Assembly: GCA_028707535.1 (NCBI GenBank)
Contig: JAQWAU010000006.1
Span: 1 to 64,000, forward strand
Length of the DNA stretch: 64,000 nt
Origin: Heliobacteriaceae bacterium
GTDB lineage: Bacteria; Bacillota; Desulfitobacteriia; Heliobacteriales; Heliobacteriaceae
Reading direction: 5' to 3'
Shown: one piece after another, positions 27,260 to 40,294 of the stretch
Numbering within the stretch: the stretch's first letter is position 1
Layout of the letters: each line of letters starts with the position of its first letter
Program-made: the position numbers and the translations under genes
Notes under the pieces: generated by a model
Told to the model about the DNA's origin: nothing
Seen by the model: the letters and a program-made list of their open reading frames with translations, nothing else
Database searches by the model: none

Positions 27260-28537
27260 ATGAATTTTCAATACGGGATTGATGACCATCCCGGTTGGAA
27301 AAAGCTGCTTTTATTCAGCCTGCAGTGGCTGGTGGTCAGCATTCCGCCCATCATTATTATCGGCAGGATCATTCCTTCGCTGCAAAATAGCGGCATAGAC
27401 CCGGTCGTTTACTTGCAGAAACTTTTTCTGATCACCGCAATCATTATGCTGGCACAGGTCTTGTTAGGGCACCGGCTACCGCTTGTGGTAGGACCGGCTA
27501 CGGTTTTGCTAATCGGCATCCTTGCCAGTACGGGAAGAACCAGTGCAGCAATCAATTCGGCGGTAATCATCGGCGGAGTACTCTTAGCCTTGTTGGGTAT
27601 TACCGGCCTATTTAGCTACTTAAAACGACTTTTCACCCCCCGGGTGATTGCCGTTATCCTGATGCTGATTGCTTTTACCTTATCTCCTACCATTCTGCAA
27701 TTAATGCTGGGCGAACCGGCTGTCGGCCATGCCAACCTGACCTTCGCCATCCTTTTAACCTTGGCAATCTTTGTCGCCCACCGCTTTTTGACGGGAATTT
27801 GGAAATCAACCCTTGCCGTTTGGGCAATGCTGGCCGGCAGCCTTTTATTCTACGGGCTGTTCGGAACCGGCAGCCAGTTCGGTGACAACTTAGCCGCCCT
27901 GGCCGTTCCATCCTTCGGCCTGCCCGCTCTGGCTTTGCCGGATGCCGGGATGTTATTGGCCTTCCTTTTCTGTTTCTTGGCCTTGGCGGTAAACGACTTG
28001 GGATCGATCCAGTCGGTAGGAGTACTGTTGAATGCCGATAAGATGGATGAACGCATCACCCGCGGGGTCAGCATCACCGGCCTGGGAAACATCTTGTCCG
28101 GGCTAGCCGGCATCATCGGGCCGGTTAATTTTTCCCTCAGCCCCGGAATTATCGCCTCTACCGGATGTGCCTCGCGCTTTGCGCTTGTACCGGCGGCAAT
28201 CGCCCTTTTGGGACTGGCCTTTTCGCCTTTAGCCATCGGCATCATGGGCAGCATACCTCCCCCGGTAATCGGCGCCGTGCTCCTCCAGATCATGACCGCC
28301 CAAATTGCGGCCTCCCTGATGCTAATCCGGGAAACCCAGGCCACCAAATCCTTTAATGATGGTCTTATCATTGGCCTACCCCTCATGTTGGGCACGATTG
28401 TATCTTTTCTCCCCCCGGATGTGGTCGCCTTATTTCCGGCCGGGCTTCGTCCCGTGATTACCAATGGGTTTGTCGTTGGTGTTTTTACTGTGCTTCTGCT
28501 GGAGCATTGCGTATATTCCCCGACCCCCGAACCTTAA
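27260..28537 (+). CDS. Xanthine/uracil permease (NCS2 family)
   Basis: VVGPATVLLIGI, VNDLGSIQSVG, GLGNILSGLAGIIGPVNFSLSPGIIASTG. Confidence 0.9.
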   Translation: MNFQYGIDDHPGWKKLLLFSLQWLVVSIPPIIIIGRIIPSLQNSGIDPVVYLQKLFLITAIIMLAQVLLGHRLPLVVGPATVLLIGILASTGRTSAAINSAVIIGGVLLALLGITGLFSYLKRLFTPRVIAVILMLIAFTLSPTILQLMLGEPAVGHANLTFAILLTLAIFVAHRFLTGIWKSTLAVWAMLAGSLLFYGLFGTGSQFGDNLAALAVPSFGLPALALPDAGMLLAFLFCFLALAVNDLGSIQSVGVLLNADKMDERITRGVSITGLGNILSGLAGIIGPVNFSLSPGIIASTGCASRFALVPAAIALLGLAFSPLAIGIMGSIPPPVIGAVLLQIMTAQIAASLMLIRETQATKSFNDGLIIGLPLMLGTIVSFLPPDVVALFPAGLRPVITNGFVVGVFTVLLLEHCVYSPTPEP

Positions 28538-28555
28538 ACAGTCATCCGTCTGGAA

Positions 28556-28586
28556 AGCCTACCGGATAACCCGGTAGGCTTTTTTC
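28556..28586. terminator. Bidirectional rho-independent terminator
   Basis: agcctaccgg-ataac-ccggtaggct-tttttt between convergent genes. Confidence 0.85.
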
Positions 28587-29368
28587 ACCTTTGTTACCGC
28601 CCGAAAACCCAGGAGACTTTCCCGCCAAACCGCCTCCTCCCAAGAAGATACCACAACCCCGCCCAAGCTGCTCGAAGCATGAAGAAAATCCGGCGGGCTG
28701 GTAACCAGTCCGACATGGGTAGGACTAATACCGGAAGTACTAAAGAAAACCAAATCCCCGTTTTTTACGGTATCCGGGTCATCAATGCCGGTTGTTGCCT
28801 GCCACTGGTCTTCGGCATCCCGGGGCAACTGGACGCCAAAGAGCCAGTAAGCCAAAAACACCAGGCCCGAGCAATCAATTCCCCGGTAACTTAAGCCCCC
28901 CCACAGGTAAGGTGTACCTAATAACCAGCAAGCGGCCTTTACCACCTGGTCACCTACCGGCCGGCCATCCCCTGGCCAGAAACGGACTGTATTCGCCGGC
29001 ACCGGTACCAACTCCCCGGTTGGCAACTGTAAGGCCACATCTCCGTCCAGCCCGGTTACCACCGGTAAGACCGTCCCCATGGGAAGCCACCGTTCCCGAT
29101 CGATCCTCACTGCCGGCACCCGAACAATACTCAAAGGCCCCGGGCAATGCCGCCCGGCCGGAGCCAACTGCTCCTTCTTTAGCCACCCTTGGTACCCGTC
29201 CTGATCAGGTAACGAAACCCGGCACCAGCCGGCAGACTCTGCCCCGATGACAACCCTACTGCCCAGCCAAGCCTGGGTAACCCGCTCCAGCGGCAACTCA
29301 GGCCGATCCCAAACATCAACTAAAGCAAGGCTTACCTGCTGCCAATCCATCCGTAATTCCCTCCCCAA
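28559..29368 (-). CDS. NlpC/P60 cell-wall endopeptidase with SH3 domain
   Basis: GTPYLWGGLSYRGIDCSGLVFLAYWLFGVQLPRDAEDQW, GDLVFFST, THVGLV. Confidence 0.93.
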   Translation of the reverse strand: MGRELRMDWQQVSLALVDVWDRPELPLERVTQAWLGSRVVIGAESAGWCRVSLPDQDGYQGWLKKEQLAPAGRHCPGPLSIVRVPAVRIDRERWLPMGTVLPVVTGLDGDVALQLPTGELVPVPANTVRFWPGDGRPVGDQVVKAACWLLGTPYLWGGLSYRGIDCSGLVFLAYWLFGVQLPRDAEDQWQATTGIDDPDTVKNGDLVFFSTSGISPTHVGLVTSPPDFLHASSSLGGVVVSSWEEAVWRESLLGFRAVTKVKKAYRVIR

Positions 29369-29445
29369 ACCAAAAAAAAGGACCGCTGCTCAAATCTATG
29401 CGGTTTCGGCTTGGTATAACCCTATATGGCATTGTCCCGGCCGGC

Positions 29446-30924
29446 TCAAACCGGCAAGGCTGGCAGCAATTTCAGTAGCCAGGGAAAAAGGTCGATAGTC
29501 CGCCGATTCAGCAATTCTTGGTCGGTACCGGCAAATACTACCGGTACAACAGAATCACTTTCGTGAAGCGAACCGTGACTGCCTCCTCCGGGGTAAACCG
29601 GCGAATCGTCAGCATAAAATTCATACCCTGACCGGGCGGATAACAATACCCTGGGCATTTTTTGGCAATCCAGGGCTGAAGCAATCCGCGCAAAGGCATC
29701 GGGATATTCGCCAAAATAAAGCCGGTTTTCTTCCACCCGGCCATCCACAACCGCCAAGTCCCCCGCATAATTCCACTGTTTCCCGTACTCATCCGAAAGT
29801 TTTTCTTCCGGCCAAAACTTCAAGACCTTGCGGGTACCCCCCTGAACAACCTGATAACCGCCACGTTCTTTCCACATGATTTGGGCGATCCGTTCGTCAC
29901 CGGAAAAAGCATCCACTACCCCAGGCAAAACATTTTCAACATCCCGTAAAATATAGATAATTGCCATCCGTTCGTTAGGACAAATCGCAATCTGGTGCCG
30001 TTTACTCACCCGGCCGGACAACATCGTCAATCGCGTAAACTTACTTAACACCTTTTCCATAAACACAACGTTGTTCGTCTTCTGTATTTGACACTGGGAA
30101 TGATCGCCGGCGACCAGGATAACATTCTCCGCCAAAGCCCTTTCCCAAGAAGGAAAGACATCAAGCACACCTTGGATCAGGCTGTCCGCTTTCCGGACAC
30201 AAGGATGGGAATTAAGCGGTCCCGCGCCATGGGAGTAGCTGTCATTATCGGGGAGGTATACCATCATAAAATCGGGCTGTTTCCCCCGCCGGATCAACTC
30301 CCGGGCGGCCAAGCAAGAAAACCGGTCATTAACGCCAAATTTGTTCAGCGGTCCAGCCGGTCCCCGGAAACCTTTCAGGTTCGGTGATAAACAGCATTCC
30401 CCCAAAGCAAGGGTCTCCGGCCCGAACACCGGCCCCTTCAACCGCAACCAGGCCGCCAACCGGAGCAACCACGGCAAACTTGTTTCCCGCCGTTTCCGGC
30501 CACGGTAAATAAAAAAGTTTATGTTTCCGGACGAATAACCCCGGTCTTCTAAAACTTCATGGCATGTTTTTATTTGCGGGTTAACGTGCTCCTGGTTTAA
30601 GTTGTACAAAAGGTTTTTTACAGATTGAAATACACCCAGTTTCAAAACGGCCCGGGGTGTAGCCCCGTAATTTACCAGCCAATGGGTTATGTCGGAAAAC
30701 CAGATAAACCCCGGCACCCGGTGTTTGTCCACATAAGTGCCTGTGGCAATGGAACTCAATGCCGTTGGTGTCATAGTGGGAAAAGAGGAAACCACCCGTG
30801 GGTGACAACGACCCATTTTCCGTAAAAATGATAAAAATGGAGCGGAACCATCCTGGGTGACATCGTCGAACACCCGGGGATGCAGCGAGTCAATAATAAA
30901 CATGATTACTTTTTTGCGCCGCAC
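29446..30924 (-). CDS. Alkaline phosphatase superfamily (type I phosphodiesterase/nucleotide pyrophosphatase-like)
   Basis: MFIIDSLHPRVFDDVTQDGSAPFLSFL, SSFPTMTPTALSSIATGTY, YLPDNDSYSHGAGP, VAGDHSQ. Confidence 0.87.
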   Translation of the reverse strand: MRRKKVIMFIIDSLHPRVFDDVTQDGSAPFLSFLRKMGRCHPRVVSSFPTMTPTALSSIATGTYVDKHRVPGFIWFSDITHWLVNYGATPRAVLKLGVFQSVKNLLYNLNQEHVNPQIKTCHEVLEDRGYSSGNINFFIYRGRKRRETSLPWLLRLAAWLRLKGPVFGPETLALGECCLSPNLKGFRGPAGPLNKFGVNDRFSCLAARELIRRGKQPDFMMVYLPDNDSYSHGAGPLNSHPCVRKADSLIQGVLDVFPSWERALAENVILVAGDHSQCQIQKTNNVVFMEKVLSKFTRLTMLSGRVSKRHQIAICPNERMAIIYILRDVENVLPGVVDAFSGDERIAQIMWKERGGYQVVQGGTRKVLKFWPEEKLSDEYGKQWNYAGDLAVVDGRVEENRLYFGEYPDAFARIASALDCQKMPRVLLSARSGYEFYADDSPVYPGGGSHGSLHESDSVVPVVFAGTDQELLNRRTIDLFPWLLKLLPALPV

Positions 30925-31033
30925 GGTGCCACCTCCTATCCTGCCCAGCCGATCTTTTGTTGGATCTTATTTAATATTAGCCCAAAACATCGCTGACGTA
31001 AATGGCCTTAATCCAATCGCGAACAACCGCCAC

Positions 31034-31960
31034 TTAATGGGCCGCCCCCGTAAGTTCGCTAATCCCGGTAATTCCTTCCTGTAGGCAAAAACCGGCCATT
31101 CCCTCCAAAATATCCAAAGTCGCCCGGGGGTTGGCAAAATTGGCTGTCCCTACCGCTACCGCCGTAGCTCCTGCCATCATAAACTCCACAGCATCCCCGG
31201 CGGTATAAATACCTCCCATACCCAGGATTGGTACCTTAACCGCCTGGTATACCTGATAAACCATCCGTAAGGCCACCGGTTTTACCGCCGGCCCCGAAAG
31301 ACCCCCGAACACGTTGGCCAAAACCGGCCGCCGGGAACCAACATCAATCGCCATGCCCAGCAAAGTATTAATCAAGCTGACGGCATCCGCCCCGGCGGCG
31401 GTCACCGCCCGGGCAATCTCGGTAATGTCCGTAACATTAGGGGATAGTTTTACAATCACCGGCTTGCGGGTATGCCGGCGCACCTCCTGGGTTACTGCTG
31501 CCGCCGACTGGGGAGACAACCCAAACTGCATGCCCCCCTGACGGACATTAGGGCAAGAAATGTTTACCTCCAGAGCAGCCACTCCGGCAGTAGCTTCACA
31601 GATCGCCGCCAATAAACCATATTCTTCTACCGAATACCCGTTAATATTAACGATTACCGGCACTCCATCCGTTACTAGTGAAGGAAGGTATTCCCGGATA
31701 AACCGGTAAATCCCGGGATTCTGCAAACCGATTGCATTAAGCATACCTGCTGGCGTCTCGGCGACCCGGGGCGCCGGATTACCTTCACGGGGCTCAAGGG
31801 TCAGCCCTTTAACCGTTACCGCTCCCAACCGGTTAAGGTCAACAAAAGCCGCATATTCTTCCCCAAAACCAAAGGTGCCGGAGGCCGTAGTCACCGGGTT
31901 CTTCAGCACCAGTCCCCCTAAATTGACCTGCAAATCAACCATCCCAGACCACCTCGTCAC
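31034..31960 (-). CDS. pyrD: Dihydroorotate dehydrogenase B, catalytic subunit
   Basis: [64 protein letters not shown]. Confidence 0.97.
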   Translation of the reverse strand: MTRWSGMVDLQVNLGGLVLKNPVTTASGTFGFGEEYAAFVDLNRLGAVTVKGLTLEPREGNPAPRVAETPAGMLNAIGLQNPGIYRFIREYLPSLVTDGVPVIVNINGYSVEEYGLLAAICEATAGVAALEVNISCPNVRQGGMQFGLSPQSAAAVTQEVRRHTRKPVIVKLSPNVTDITEIARAVTAAGADAVSLINTLLGMAIDVGSRRPVLANVFGGLSGPAVKPVALRMVYQVYQAVKVPILGMGGIYTAGDAVEFMMAGATAVAVGTANFANPRATLDILEGMAGFCLQEGITGISELTGAAH

Positions 31961-32810
31961 TCCAAAAGACCGGTCCCTCCCGACAAACCCGGACGTGCCT
32001 CCAAGGCACCGGTTCTGCTATTGGATCAACCTGCGGAATCTTTCCCCGGCAAACACAACCTAAGCAAGCCCCCACCCCACAGGCCATCCGTTCTTCCAAC
32101 GAAACCTGACAAGGCCAATAGTTTCCCCGGGCTATCTGGTGGATAGCTTTCAGCAAAGGCCACGGGCCACAAGCATAAATGACCGGGTGCCGGCCGGTCA
32201 AGCAGGTAGCCGCCAGCAAATCGATAACCGTACCACGGATGCCGACAGAACCGTCCTCAGTAGCAATCCGGACTTTAACGCCTAATTCTTCCCACTGCCC
32301 GAGCAGCGCCAATTGGTCTCCAGACCGTACCCCGTATAAAAGGAGCCCGGGCTGCCCTTGCCGGTACCATTCCACTGCTAAGGGCAACAAGGGGGCAATC
32401 CCCATCCCGCCGGCCACATACACCGGCATAACCGCCCGGTCCGGGGGGTACGGCCAGCCGGCCCTTTGCCGGCTGAGTATGCCGCCGGCTGCCGGCAAAG
32501 CCCAACCCTGCCCCAAAGGACCCCAAAGTTGTACCGTTTGTCCGGTGGGAACCCCGGCTAAAAGGCGGGTTCCCCGGCCAACAATGCGGTATAACAAGGT
32601 TATGGTTCCTTGATCAGCGGAAATCCGGGCAAGACTAAAAGGACGCGGCAGTAAAGGTTCCGCCAAATTATTGACCCGGACCTGGATAAACTGTCCCGGT
32701 AGAGCTTGCCGGGCAATCGACGGTGCGGCCAGCACTAAGCGGTACACATCTGGTTTCAACTGTTCGTGCTCGATCACCGGTGCCGCAGTTAATAATAACG
32801 GTGTTTTCAT
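31935..32810 (-). CDS. pyrK: Dihydroorotate dehydrogenase B, electron transfer subunit
   Basis: [46 protein letters not shown] [2Fe-2S] motif. Confidence 0.96.
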   Translation of the reverse strand: MKTPLLLTAAPVIEHEQLKPDVYRLVLAAPSIARQALPGQFIQVRVNNLAEPLLPRPFSLARISADQGTITLLYRIVGRGTRLLAGVPTGQTVQLWGPLGQGWALPAAGGILSRQRAGWPYPPDRAVMPVYVAGGMGIAPLLPLAVEWYRQGQPGLLLYGVRSGDQLALLGQWEELGVKVRIATEDGSVGIRGTVIDLLAATCLTGRHPVIYACGPWPLLKAIHQIARGNYWPCQVSLEERMACGVGACLGCVCRGKIPQVDPIAEPVPWRHVRVCREGPVFWSDEVVWDG

Positions 32811-32838
32811 TTCTCCCTGCTTTCCCCAATTCCCAGAC

Positions 32839-35800
32839 TTAAGCTAAGTACTCCTGTAAAGGCACCAAGGTGAAATCCTCGCCCTGTTGCCGTAACCGTA
32901 AGGTCTGCAAAATCACCCGGGTGGTATCTAATGAAGTTAAGCAGGGAACAGCGTGTTCTACGGCCGCCCGCCGGATCCGGAAGCCGTCCCGCTGCGGCTG
33001 TTTTCCTTTAGTTAAAGTATTAATAATCAACTGCACCTTATCGTCCTGAACCAGGTCCACAAGATGGGGTGAGCCTTCGTCAATTTTGTTAACCCGCATC
33101 ACCGGCACCCCGGCAGCTTGTAACACCTGAGCGGTACCGGCTGTCGCCGCCAGCCGGTAACCCATCGCCGCAAACTCCTGCAACAAAGGCAAGGCTTCCG
33201 CTTTGTCCTTGTCCGCGATCGTCGCCAGAATCGTACCCTGGTGCGGAATCTCCATCCCGGCCGCGACAATTGCCTTGAAAAACGCCTTGTGAAAATCCTG
33301 GTCCACACCCATTACCTCACCGGTCGACTTCATCTCCGGGCCTAAGGAAGTTTCCACTTCCAGCAGTTTGGCGAAAGAAAATACCGGCACCTTAACCGCA
33401 ACATAACGCGCTGCCGGCAGCAAACCACCCTGGTACCCCTGGTCTGCCAAGGTCTTGCCTAAAATTACGTTCGTCGCAATGGCAATCATCGGCACACCGG
33501 TAATCTTGGACAAATACGGTACGGTCCGGCTGCTCCGGGGATTAACCTCCAAGACAAAAACCTGGTCATCATGCAGTACATATTGGATATTCAGTACTCC
33601 ACGGATCTTTAAGTGTAAAGCCAGCCGGGTCGTGTAATCGACAATCGTGTCCACCACCCGGCGGGGCAGATCATGCGCCGGATATACAGCAATCGAATCC
33701 CCGGAATGAACGCCGGCCCGTTCCACATGGGCCATGATTCCAGGAATTAGTACCTGCTCCCCGTCGGCAACCGCGTCGACCTCCAGTTCCTTCCCGAAGA
33801 GATATTTGTCCACCAATACCGGGTAATTGGGGTTTACCCGCACCGCTGAGGTCATATAGCCGACCAGTTCCTGGTCATTATAAACGATTTCCATCGCCCG
33901 CCCCCCTAAAACGTAAGAGGGTCGCACCAAGACCGGGTACCCGATTTTCCGGGCCACCGTTAAAGCCCCCTCTACCGAGGTGGCCGTATGACCAGGTGGT
34001 TTGGCAATGCCCAGCTCAATTAAAACTTGGTCAAAACGGTCCCGGTCTTCCGCCCGGTCGATATCTTCAACGGTTGTCCCCAAGATAGTAAACCCAGCCT
34101 TTTCCAAAGGGCCGGCCAAGTTTATCGCCGTCTGCCCGCCAAACTGAACGACAACCCCGGCAGGTTTTTCCTTTTCCAGGATGTGGATGACATCTTCGGC
34201 CACCAGGGGTTCAAAGTACAACCGGTCGGCCGTATCAAAGTCGGTGGAGACCGTCTCCGGGTTGTTGTTGATAATTATCGCTTCATACCCGGCCTGCCGT
34301 AAAGCCCAGACCGAATGCACCGAACAGTAATCAAATTCAATGCCCTGACCAATCCGGATCGGTCCCGACCCCAGTACTACGACTTTCTGCTGTTCAGTCG
34401 GCACCGCTTCATCTTCTTGATCGTAAGTCGAATAGAAGTAAGGTGTCTCGGCTTCAAACTCCGCCGCACAAGTATCAACCATCTTGTAAACCGGCCGGAT
34501 ACCCAAGTTTAGCCGGTGTTCACGCACAAGGGTCTCCGGTACTCCCCAAAGCCGGGCCAGTTCGGCATCAGCAAATCCCATTGCTTTTGCCCGGTGTAAC
34601 AACTCCGGGGAAAAGGCGGTAAAAAGCTGGCCAGGAGGAAGTCGCAACTCTTTTTCCAGGTCAATGATGTTTTTGATCTTTTGCAGGAAAAACGGGTTAA
34701 TCATCGTCAACCGGTGAACCTCGGTTAAATCCCATCCCCGGCGGAAGGCTTCCGCCAATCCGAATAGCCGCCGGTCATCTGCTGCCACCAAAATCCGGGA
34801 TAGTTGTTCATCAGTGAAGGACGCAATGTCCTCGTGCCAAAGACCGGTCACGTTCATTTCCAAACACCGGACTGCCTTTAATAACGCCGGCTCAAATGAA
34901 CGGTCTATCGCCATAACCTCTCCGGTAGCCTTCATTTGGGTCCCTAGGGTGCGTGCCGCAGCAGCAAATTTATCGAATGGCCAACGGGGTATTTTCACTA
35001 CCACATAATCCAAAGCCGGCTCAAAACAAGCATAGGTTTTACCGGTGACCGCATTTTTTATCTCGTCCAGGGTTTTGCCGATGGCAATTTTAACCGCTAC
35101 TTTGGCAATCGGGTAACCGGTCGCCTTGGAAGCCAAGGCCGAGGAACGGCTGACCCGCGGGTTGACCTCAATCACCATGTATTCAAAGGACTCCGGATTC
35201 AAAGCGAACTGAATATTACAGCCACCTTGAATTCCTAAGGCCCGGATGATTTTCAACGAAGCCTGGCGCAACATCTGGTATTCACGGTCAGTAAGGGTCT
35301 GGGCCGGAGCCACCACAATTGAATCCCCGGTGTGAATGCCCATTGGATCAATGTTTTCCATACTGCAAATTGTAATACAGTTGTCGGCCCGGTCACGCAT
35401 CACTTCAAACTCAATCTCTTTCCACCCGGCAACACTGCGTTCAACCAATACCTGGTTGATTATCGAATACTTTAACCCCTTTACCATGATTGCCGCCAAC
35501 TCTTCGCGGTTGTGCGCAACCCCGCCACCGGTACCGCCCAAAGTATACGCCGGCCGGACAATCAAAGGAAAACCGGTTTTGTCGGCAAAGGCTAAAGCCT
35601 CAGCCACCGATTCGGCAACCAAAGACTCCGGAACCGGCTCCCCAATCGACTCCAGCATCTGCTTAAATAATTCCCGGTCTTCCGCTTTTTCAATCGCAGT
35701 CAAGGGTGTCCCTAAAAGCCGCACCCCCAACTCGGCCAGAACACCGTTTTTGGCCAATGCCCGGGCCAAATTCAACCCCACTTGGCCACCCAAGGTGGGC

Positions 35801-36060
35801 AGGAGGGCATCCGGTCTTTCCTGCCGTAAAATCCGGGCCACAAACTCCGGGGTCAGTGGTTCGATGTAAACCCGGTCGGCGATATTGGCATCCGTCATAA
35901 TGGTTGCCGGGTTGGAGTTAACCAGGACAACCGTTAGCCCTTCTTCCCTTAAAGCCCGGCAGGCTTGGGTACCGGCATAATCAAACTCAGCCGCTTGCCC
36001 GATCACGATTGGACCAGAACCGATTACCATCACTTTCCGCAAACTTTGATCCGCCGGCAT
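32839..36060 (-). CDS. carB: Carbamoyl-phosphate synthase large subunit
   Basis: 1073 aa; two ATP-grasp halves ([21 protein letters not shown] and [21 protein letters not shown]); MGS-like C-terminus. Confidence 0.99.
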   Translation of the reverse strand: MPADQSLRKVMVIGSGPIVIGQAAEFDYAGTQACRALREEGLTVVLVNSNPATIMTDANIADRVYIEPLTPEFVARILRQERPDALLPTLGGQVGLNLARALAKNGVLAELGVRLLGTPLTAIEKAEDRELFKQMLESIGEPVPESLVAESVAEALAFADKTGFPLIVRPAYTLGGTGGGVAHNREELAAIMVKGLKYSIINQVLVERSVAGWKEIEFEVMRDRADNCITICSMENIDPMGIHTGDSIVVAPAQTLTDREYQMLRQASLKIIRALGIQGGCNIQFALNPESFEYMVIEVNPRVSRSSALASKATGYPIAKVAVKIAIGKTLDEIKNAVTGKTYACFEPALDYVVVKIPRWPFDKFAAAARTLGTQMKATGEVMAIDRSFEPALLKAVRCLEMNVTGLWHEDIASFTDEQLSRILVAADDRRLFGLAEAFRRGWDLTEVHRLTMINPFFLQKIKNIIDLEKELRLPPGQLFTAFSPELLHRAKAMGFADAELARLWGVPETLVREHRLNLGIRPVYKMVDTCAAEFEAETPYFYSTYDQEDEAVPTEQQKVVVLGSGPIRIGQGIEFDYCSVHSVWALRQAGYEAIIINNNPETVSTDFDTADRLYFEPLVAEDVIHILEKEKPAGVVVQFGGQTAINLAGPLEKAGFTILGTTVEDIDRAEDRDRFDQVLIELGIAKPPGHTATSVEGALTVARKIGYPVLVRPSYVLGGRAMEIVYNDQELVGYMTSAVRVNPNYPVLVDKYLFGKELEVDAVADGEQVLIPGIMAHVERAGVHSGDSIAVYPAHDLPRRVVDTIVDYTTRLALHLKIRGVLNIQYVLHDDQVFVLEVNPRSSRTVPYLSKITGVPMIAIATNVILGKTLADQGYQGGLLPAARYVAVKVPVFSFAKLLEVETSLGPEMKSTGEVMGVDQDFHKAFFKAIVAAGMEIPHQGTILATIADKDKAEALPLLQEFAAMGYRLAATAGTAQVLQAAGVPVMRVNKIDEGSPHLVDLVQDDKVQLIINTLTKGKQPQRDGFRIRRAAVEHAVPCLTSLDTTRVILQTLRLRQQGEDFTLVPLQEYLA

Positions 36061-36061
36061 G

Positions 36062-37153
36062 TTAAGCCCCCCTTACAAAATGCTCAATCATCTTCAGAAA
36101 GCTGTAAAGCGGGTTTCCGGGATCAGTGACGCCCTGACCGGTTTCCGGATGATATTGGACCGAAAAAGCCGGGATTCCGGGGTAGGTTAACCCTTCCACC
36201 GAGCCGTCATTTAGGTTGCAATGAGACACTACAGCCTGGGCAGGCAGAGTAGCCGGGTCAATTACAAACCCGTGATTTTGACTGGTAATATAGACCCGGC
36301 CGTTAGCCAAGTCTTTAACGGGATAGTTACCACCCCGGTGCCCAAAGGGCAGTTTCTGCGTCTTCGCCCCGACCGCCAGCCCCATTAATTGGTGCCCCAA
36401 ACCAATACCGAAAACCGGACTTTTCCCCAATAGCCGACGGACTGTTTCCACCACATAAAGGGCATCCAGGGGATCACCAGGACCATTGGACAACACGATG
36501 CCAGCCGGGTTTAATTCGAAAATCGCCGCCGCCCCGGTTCGGGCCGGTACCACGATGACCTCGCAACCCTGGGCCTGGAAAAAATGGGCGATACTGTTTT
36601 TTAAGCCCAAATCCAAAATAACCACCCGGGGGCCATTACCCGCCAAACAATAAGTTTCCGGTGTCGATACCTCGTCAACCAAAGACTGCCCGGATATCTC
36701 CGGCACCTGGCGGGCTTCGGCAACCAAAGTTTCAACCTCGGTTTCCAACCCGGTATATATAACCCCCCGCATCGAACCATGGCGGCGCAACCGGCGGGTA
36801 AGGGCCCGGGTATCCAAACCAGCCAACCCGACAACTCCGGTCCGCGCCAAATATGCGTCAATCGTTTCCCGGCTCCGCCAATTAACTGGTACCGCCGCCC
36901 ACTCCCGGACCACGAAACCCCGGACAAATGGTTGCCGGGACTCGAAATCTTCGGCATTAATGCCGTAATTGCCGATGAGCGGATAAGTCATTACCACAAT
37001 ATGGCCACAATACGAAGGGTCAGTGAGCAACTCCTGGTATCCTGTCATTCCTGTATTGAACACGACTTCCCCCGCCATTTTTCCCGTGGCCCCGAAAGCC
37101 TGTCCCGCCCAAACCGTGCCATCTTCCAGGATCAAATATCCCTTCAAGCTCAA
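36062..37153 (-). CDS. carA: Carbamoyl-phosphate synthase small subunit
   Basis: [66 protein letters not shown]. The catalytic-Cys position reads GIGLGHQ. Confidence 0.95.
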   Translation of the reverse strand: MSLKGYLILEDGTVWAGQAFGATGKMAGEVVFNTGMTGYQELLTDPSYCGHIVVMTYPLIGNYGINAEDFESRQPFVRGFVVREWAAVPVNWRSRETIDAYLARTGVVGLAGLDTRALTRRLRRHGSMRGVIYTGLETEVETLVAEARQVPEISGQSLVDEVSTPETYCLAGNGPRVVILDLGLKNSIAHFFQAQGCEVIVVPARTGAAAIFELNPAGIVLSNGPGDPLDALYVVETVRRLLGKSPVFGIGLGHQLMGLAVGAKTQKLPFGHRGGNYPVKDLANGRVYITSQNHGFVIDPATLPAQAVVSHCNLNDGSVEGLTYPGIPAFSVQYHPETGQGVTDPGNPLYSFLKMIEHFVRGA

Positions 37154-37197
37154 AACCCCCTAAAAATTCTTAGTACGAATATTGCCGTAACCAAAAA

Positions 37198-38499
37198 TCA
37201 CCCGATAACCCGCCGGTCCCGCATCACAACCTGTCCTCCGACGATGGTAACAACCGGCCAGGAGCGGAGGTGCCAACCGGTAAAAGGATTATTCCGGCCC
37301 TTGGATTGCCAGTGTTCCCAACCAACTGTTTCTTCCCATTGCGGATCGATGACCGTTACATCCGCCGGTTCCCCAACCGCCAAGGTCCCCCCGGGTAGCC
37401 CAAAGCGTCTGGCCGGATTACAGGTCAAGGCCGCTACCAAATCGTGCACCGGCAAAATCCCCGGCACAACCAATTCGCGCCAGTAAACCGGCCAAGCCGT
37501 CTCTAAACCCGCGATCCCGAACGGAGCCACGGCATATTCCCGCTGCTTGTCTTCCATCGTGTGTGGCGCGTGATCCGTCGCCAAAATGGTCAACGTCCCA
37601 TCTGCCAAACCGGATTTCAAGGCTTGCCGGTCTGTTTCCGTACGTAGTGGCGGATTAACTTTGGTAACCGGGTCAAACCCCTCTACCGCTACATCGGTCA
37701 AGCCTAAATGGTGGGGAGAAACCTCCCCGGTAACATCAATGCCGTGGCTACGGGCGACCCGGATCAATTCTACCGTGCCGGCAGTTGATACGTGGGCGAT
37801 ATGCACCGGTGCATCGACACTATTGGCCAGCAATATATCCCGCCCTACGGCGACCTCCTCGGCCACAGCCGGCATCCCCCGCAAGCCGAGCACGGTCGAC
37901 CAGTACCCTTCATGCATCACGCCATCCCCGGCAAGTTCCCGGTCCTCACAATGACTGCTGATTATTCTGCCGGTCATTTTAGCATAACATAAAGCCAACC
38001 GCATAATCCCCGCCCGGTCTACCGGTTTCCCGTCATCGGAAAAGGCCACACAACCAGACCGCGCCAATTCATCCATTTCCGTCAATTCCTGACCCGCAGA
38101 CCCTTTGGTAATCGCTCCTACCGGGTAAACCCGGACTAGGCCGGTTTCTGCCGCCTTAGCCAGCAAAAAATCTACGTTAGGACGGGAATCACAGACCGGG
38201 TGGGTATTGGGCATCGCACATACTGCCGTAAAGCCACCCCTGGCCGCTGCCCGCGTACCCGTAGCCACCGTTTCCTTATCCTCACCGCCAGGCTCCCGTA
38301 AATGGCAATGCACATCAATCAATCCTGGCACCACCAGCTTACCGGTAGCTTCAATCAGCTGATCGGTTGCCGGGTCAAATTCGCCGTCAATACCGTCACC
38401 CAGGGCAACCAGCATCCCCGCCGCAATCTTAATATCGGCCACCCGGTCCAAACCCTGAGCAGGGTCAATCACCCGGCCCCCTTTAATGAACAGCGCCAC
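37198..38499 (-). CDS. pyrC: Dihydroorotase
   Basis: [43 protein letters not shown]. Confidence 0.98.
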   Translation of the reverse strand: MALFIKGGRVIDPAQGLDRVADIKIAAGMLVALGDGIDGEFDPATDQLIEATGKLVVPGLIDVHCHLREPGGEDKETVATGTRAAARGGFTAVCAMPNTHPVCDSRPNVDFLLAKAAETGLVRVYPVGAITKGSAGQELTEMDELARSGCVAFSDDGKPVDRAGIMRLALCYAKMTGRIISSHCEDRELAGDGVMHEGYWSTVLGLRGMPAVAEEVAVGRDILLANSVDAPVHIAHVSTAGTVELIRVARSHGIDVTGEVSPHHLGLTDVAVEGFDPVTKVNPPLRTETDRQALKSGLADGTLTILATDHAPHTMEDKQREYAVAPFGIAGLETAWPVYWRELVVPGILPVHDLVAALTCNPARRFGLPGGTLAVGEPADVTVIDPQWEETVGWEHWQSKGRNNPFTGWHLRSWPVVTIVGGQVVMRDRRVIG

Positions 38500-39421
38500 T
38501 GCCGCTTCCCCCCATCATCAAGTACAAAACGGCCATCCGCACCGCTACGCCGTTGGTTACCTGTTCTTCAATCGCGGCCACATCTGCATTTGCGACATCA
38601 CCGGCAATCTCCACTCCCCGGTTCATCGGGCCGGGATGTAATACCAAGACGTCCGAACGGCACAATCTTAATCTTTCCTGGTTCAACCCAAACAACCGGG
38701 AATATTCGCGAATTGACGGAAACAAACCTTTTTGCTGCCGCTCAAGTTGGAGACGCAGGACATTCACCACATCCGCCCCTTCCAAGGCCTCCTCAACCCG
38801 GGTAAAAACCTGTACCCCCAGAGCAGCAATCTCCGGAGGCAAAAGTGTAGCCGGACCGCAAACCCGCACTTTGGCCCCCATCGCCGTCAAACCCCAAATA
38901 TTCGACCTGGCCACCCGGGAGTACAGAATGTCACCCAGAATCGTCACGGTCAAACCAGATAAACGGCCTTTACGTTCCCGGATCGTAAACAAGTCCAGTA
39001 AGGCCTGAGTCGGGTGCTCATGGGCACCATCACCGGCGTTGATTACCCGGGCCTTGACATGCCGGCTAAGTAAATGAGCTGCCCCGGAAGCCCAATGGCG
39101 GAGCACAACAATATCCACCCCCATAGCCTCAATCGTTTTGCCGGTATCGATCAACGACTCCCCTTTCGTCACCGAGGAGCTGCTGGTGGAAATGTTTACC
39201 GTATCGGCACTCATGTATTTTGCCGCCAATTCAAACGAAGTCCGCGTCCGGGTCGAAGGCTCATAAAATAAACATACCACCGATTTTCCGCGCAAAGTCG
39301 GCACCTTCTTGATTTCCCGGGTAAGTACATCTTTCATGGGTACCGCCGTATCCAAAATGCTGATGATTTCCTCCCTGTTGATTCCCCGGATTCCTAACAA
39401 GTCCTTACGTTGCCATTTCAT
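38483..39421 (-). CDS. pyrB: Aspartate carbamoyltransferase catalytic subunit
   Basis: [52 protein letters not shown]. Confidence 0.98.
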   Translation of the reverse strand: MKWQRKDLLGIRGINREEIISILDTAVPMKDVLTREIKKVPTLRGKSVVCLFYEPSTRTRTSFELAAKYMSADTVNISTSSSSVTKGESLIDTGKTIEAMGVDIVVLRHWASGAAHLLSRHVKARVINAGDGAHEHPTQALLDLFTIRERKGRLSGLTVTILGDILYSRVARSNIWGLTAMGAKVRVCGPATLLPPEIAALGVQVFTRVEEALEGADVVNVLRLQLERQQKGLFPSIREYSRLFGLNQERLRLCRSDVLVLHPGPMNRGVEIAGDVANADVAAIEEQVTNGVAVRMAVLYLMMGGSGSGAVH

Positions 39422-39456
39422 GAATATGCCCCCTTTCGACCCGGTTTTCTTTTCAT
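39418..39456 (-). CDS. Putative 12-aa leader peptide coupled to pyrB
   Basis: AAGGAGGTCTTTTT-ATG AAA AGA AAA CCG GGT CGA AAG GGG GCA TAT TCA TGA ([12 protein letters not shown]); TGA overlaps the pyrB ATG (ATGA). Confidence 0.5.
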   Translation of the reverse strand: MKRKPGRKGAYS

Positions 39457-39494
39457 AAAAAGACCTCCTTAAAGCAAGGAGGTCCAGCCTTCCT

Positions 39495-39495
<1 letters not shown>
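39457..39495 (-). promoter_or_regulatory. pyrR-pyrB intergenic attenuator/SD-sequestering hairpin switch
   Basis: AAGGAAGG (39495-39488), CCTCCTT (39482-39476) and AAGGAGG (39470-39464) give two mutually exclusive stems; the 3' stem GACCTCCTT/AAGGAGGTC is followed by TTTTT. Confidence 0.7.
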
Positions 39496-40118
<623 letters not shown>

Positions 40119-40216
40119 CACGTCTTCGCAGTTTAGCAAGCCCCCCGGCAAGCCTACCCTCCCGGGCGCAACCGGCATATTTGGGACTTTACAAAACTAA
40201 TTTTTAACGTTGCCAG

Positions 40217-40236
40217 CCTTGTCAGCCTCACGGGAC
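40217..40236 (-). promoter_or_regulatory. PyrR-binding RNA element (anti-antiterminator loop)
   Basis: GGTCCCGTGAGGCTGACAAGG matches the PyrR binding-loop pattern (A/G)GUCCnGnGAGGCUnnnAAGG. Confidence 0.85.
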
Positions 40237-40265
40237 CGAAATTAAAGGTGGCCTTAACCATAGCT

Positions 40266-40294
40266 ATTTTAAAGGATCTTCGGCTTCCTGTCAA
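40266..40294 (-). promoter_or_regulatory. SigA-type promoter of the pyr operon
   Basis: TTGACA - 17 nt - TAAAAT upstream of the PyrR leader, overlapping the end of the rluD-like gene. Confidence 0.88.

Noticed and set aside
35336-35869. 177-aa ORF antisense to carB
   Set aside because: Typical spurious antisense ORF in GC-rich coding DNA.
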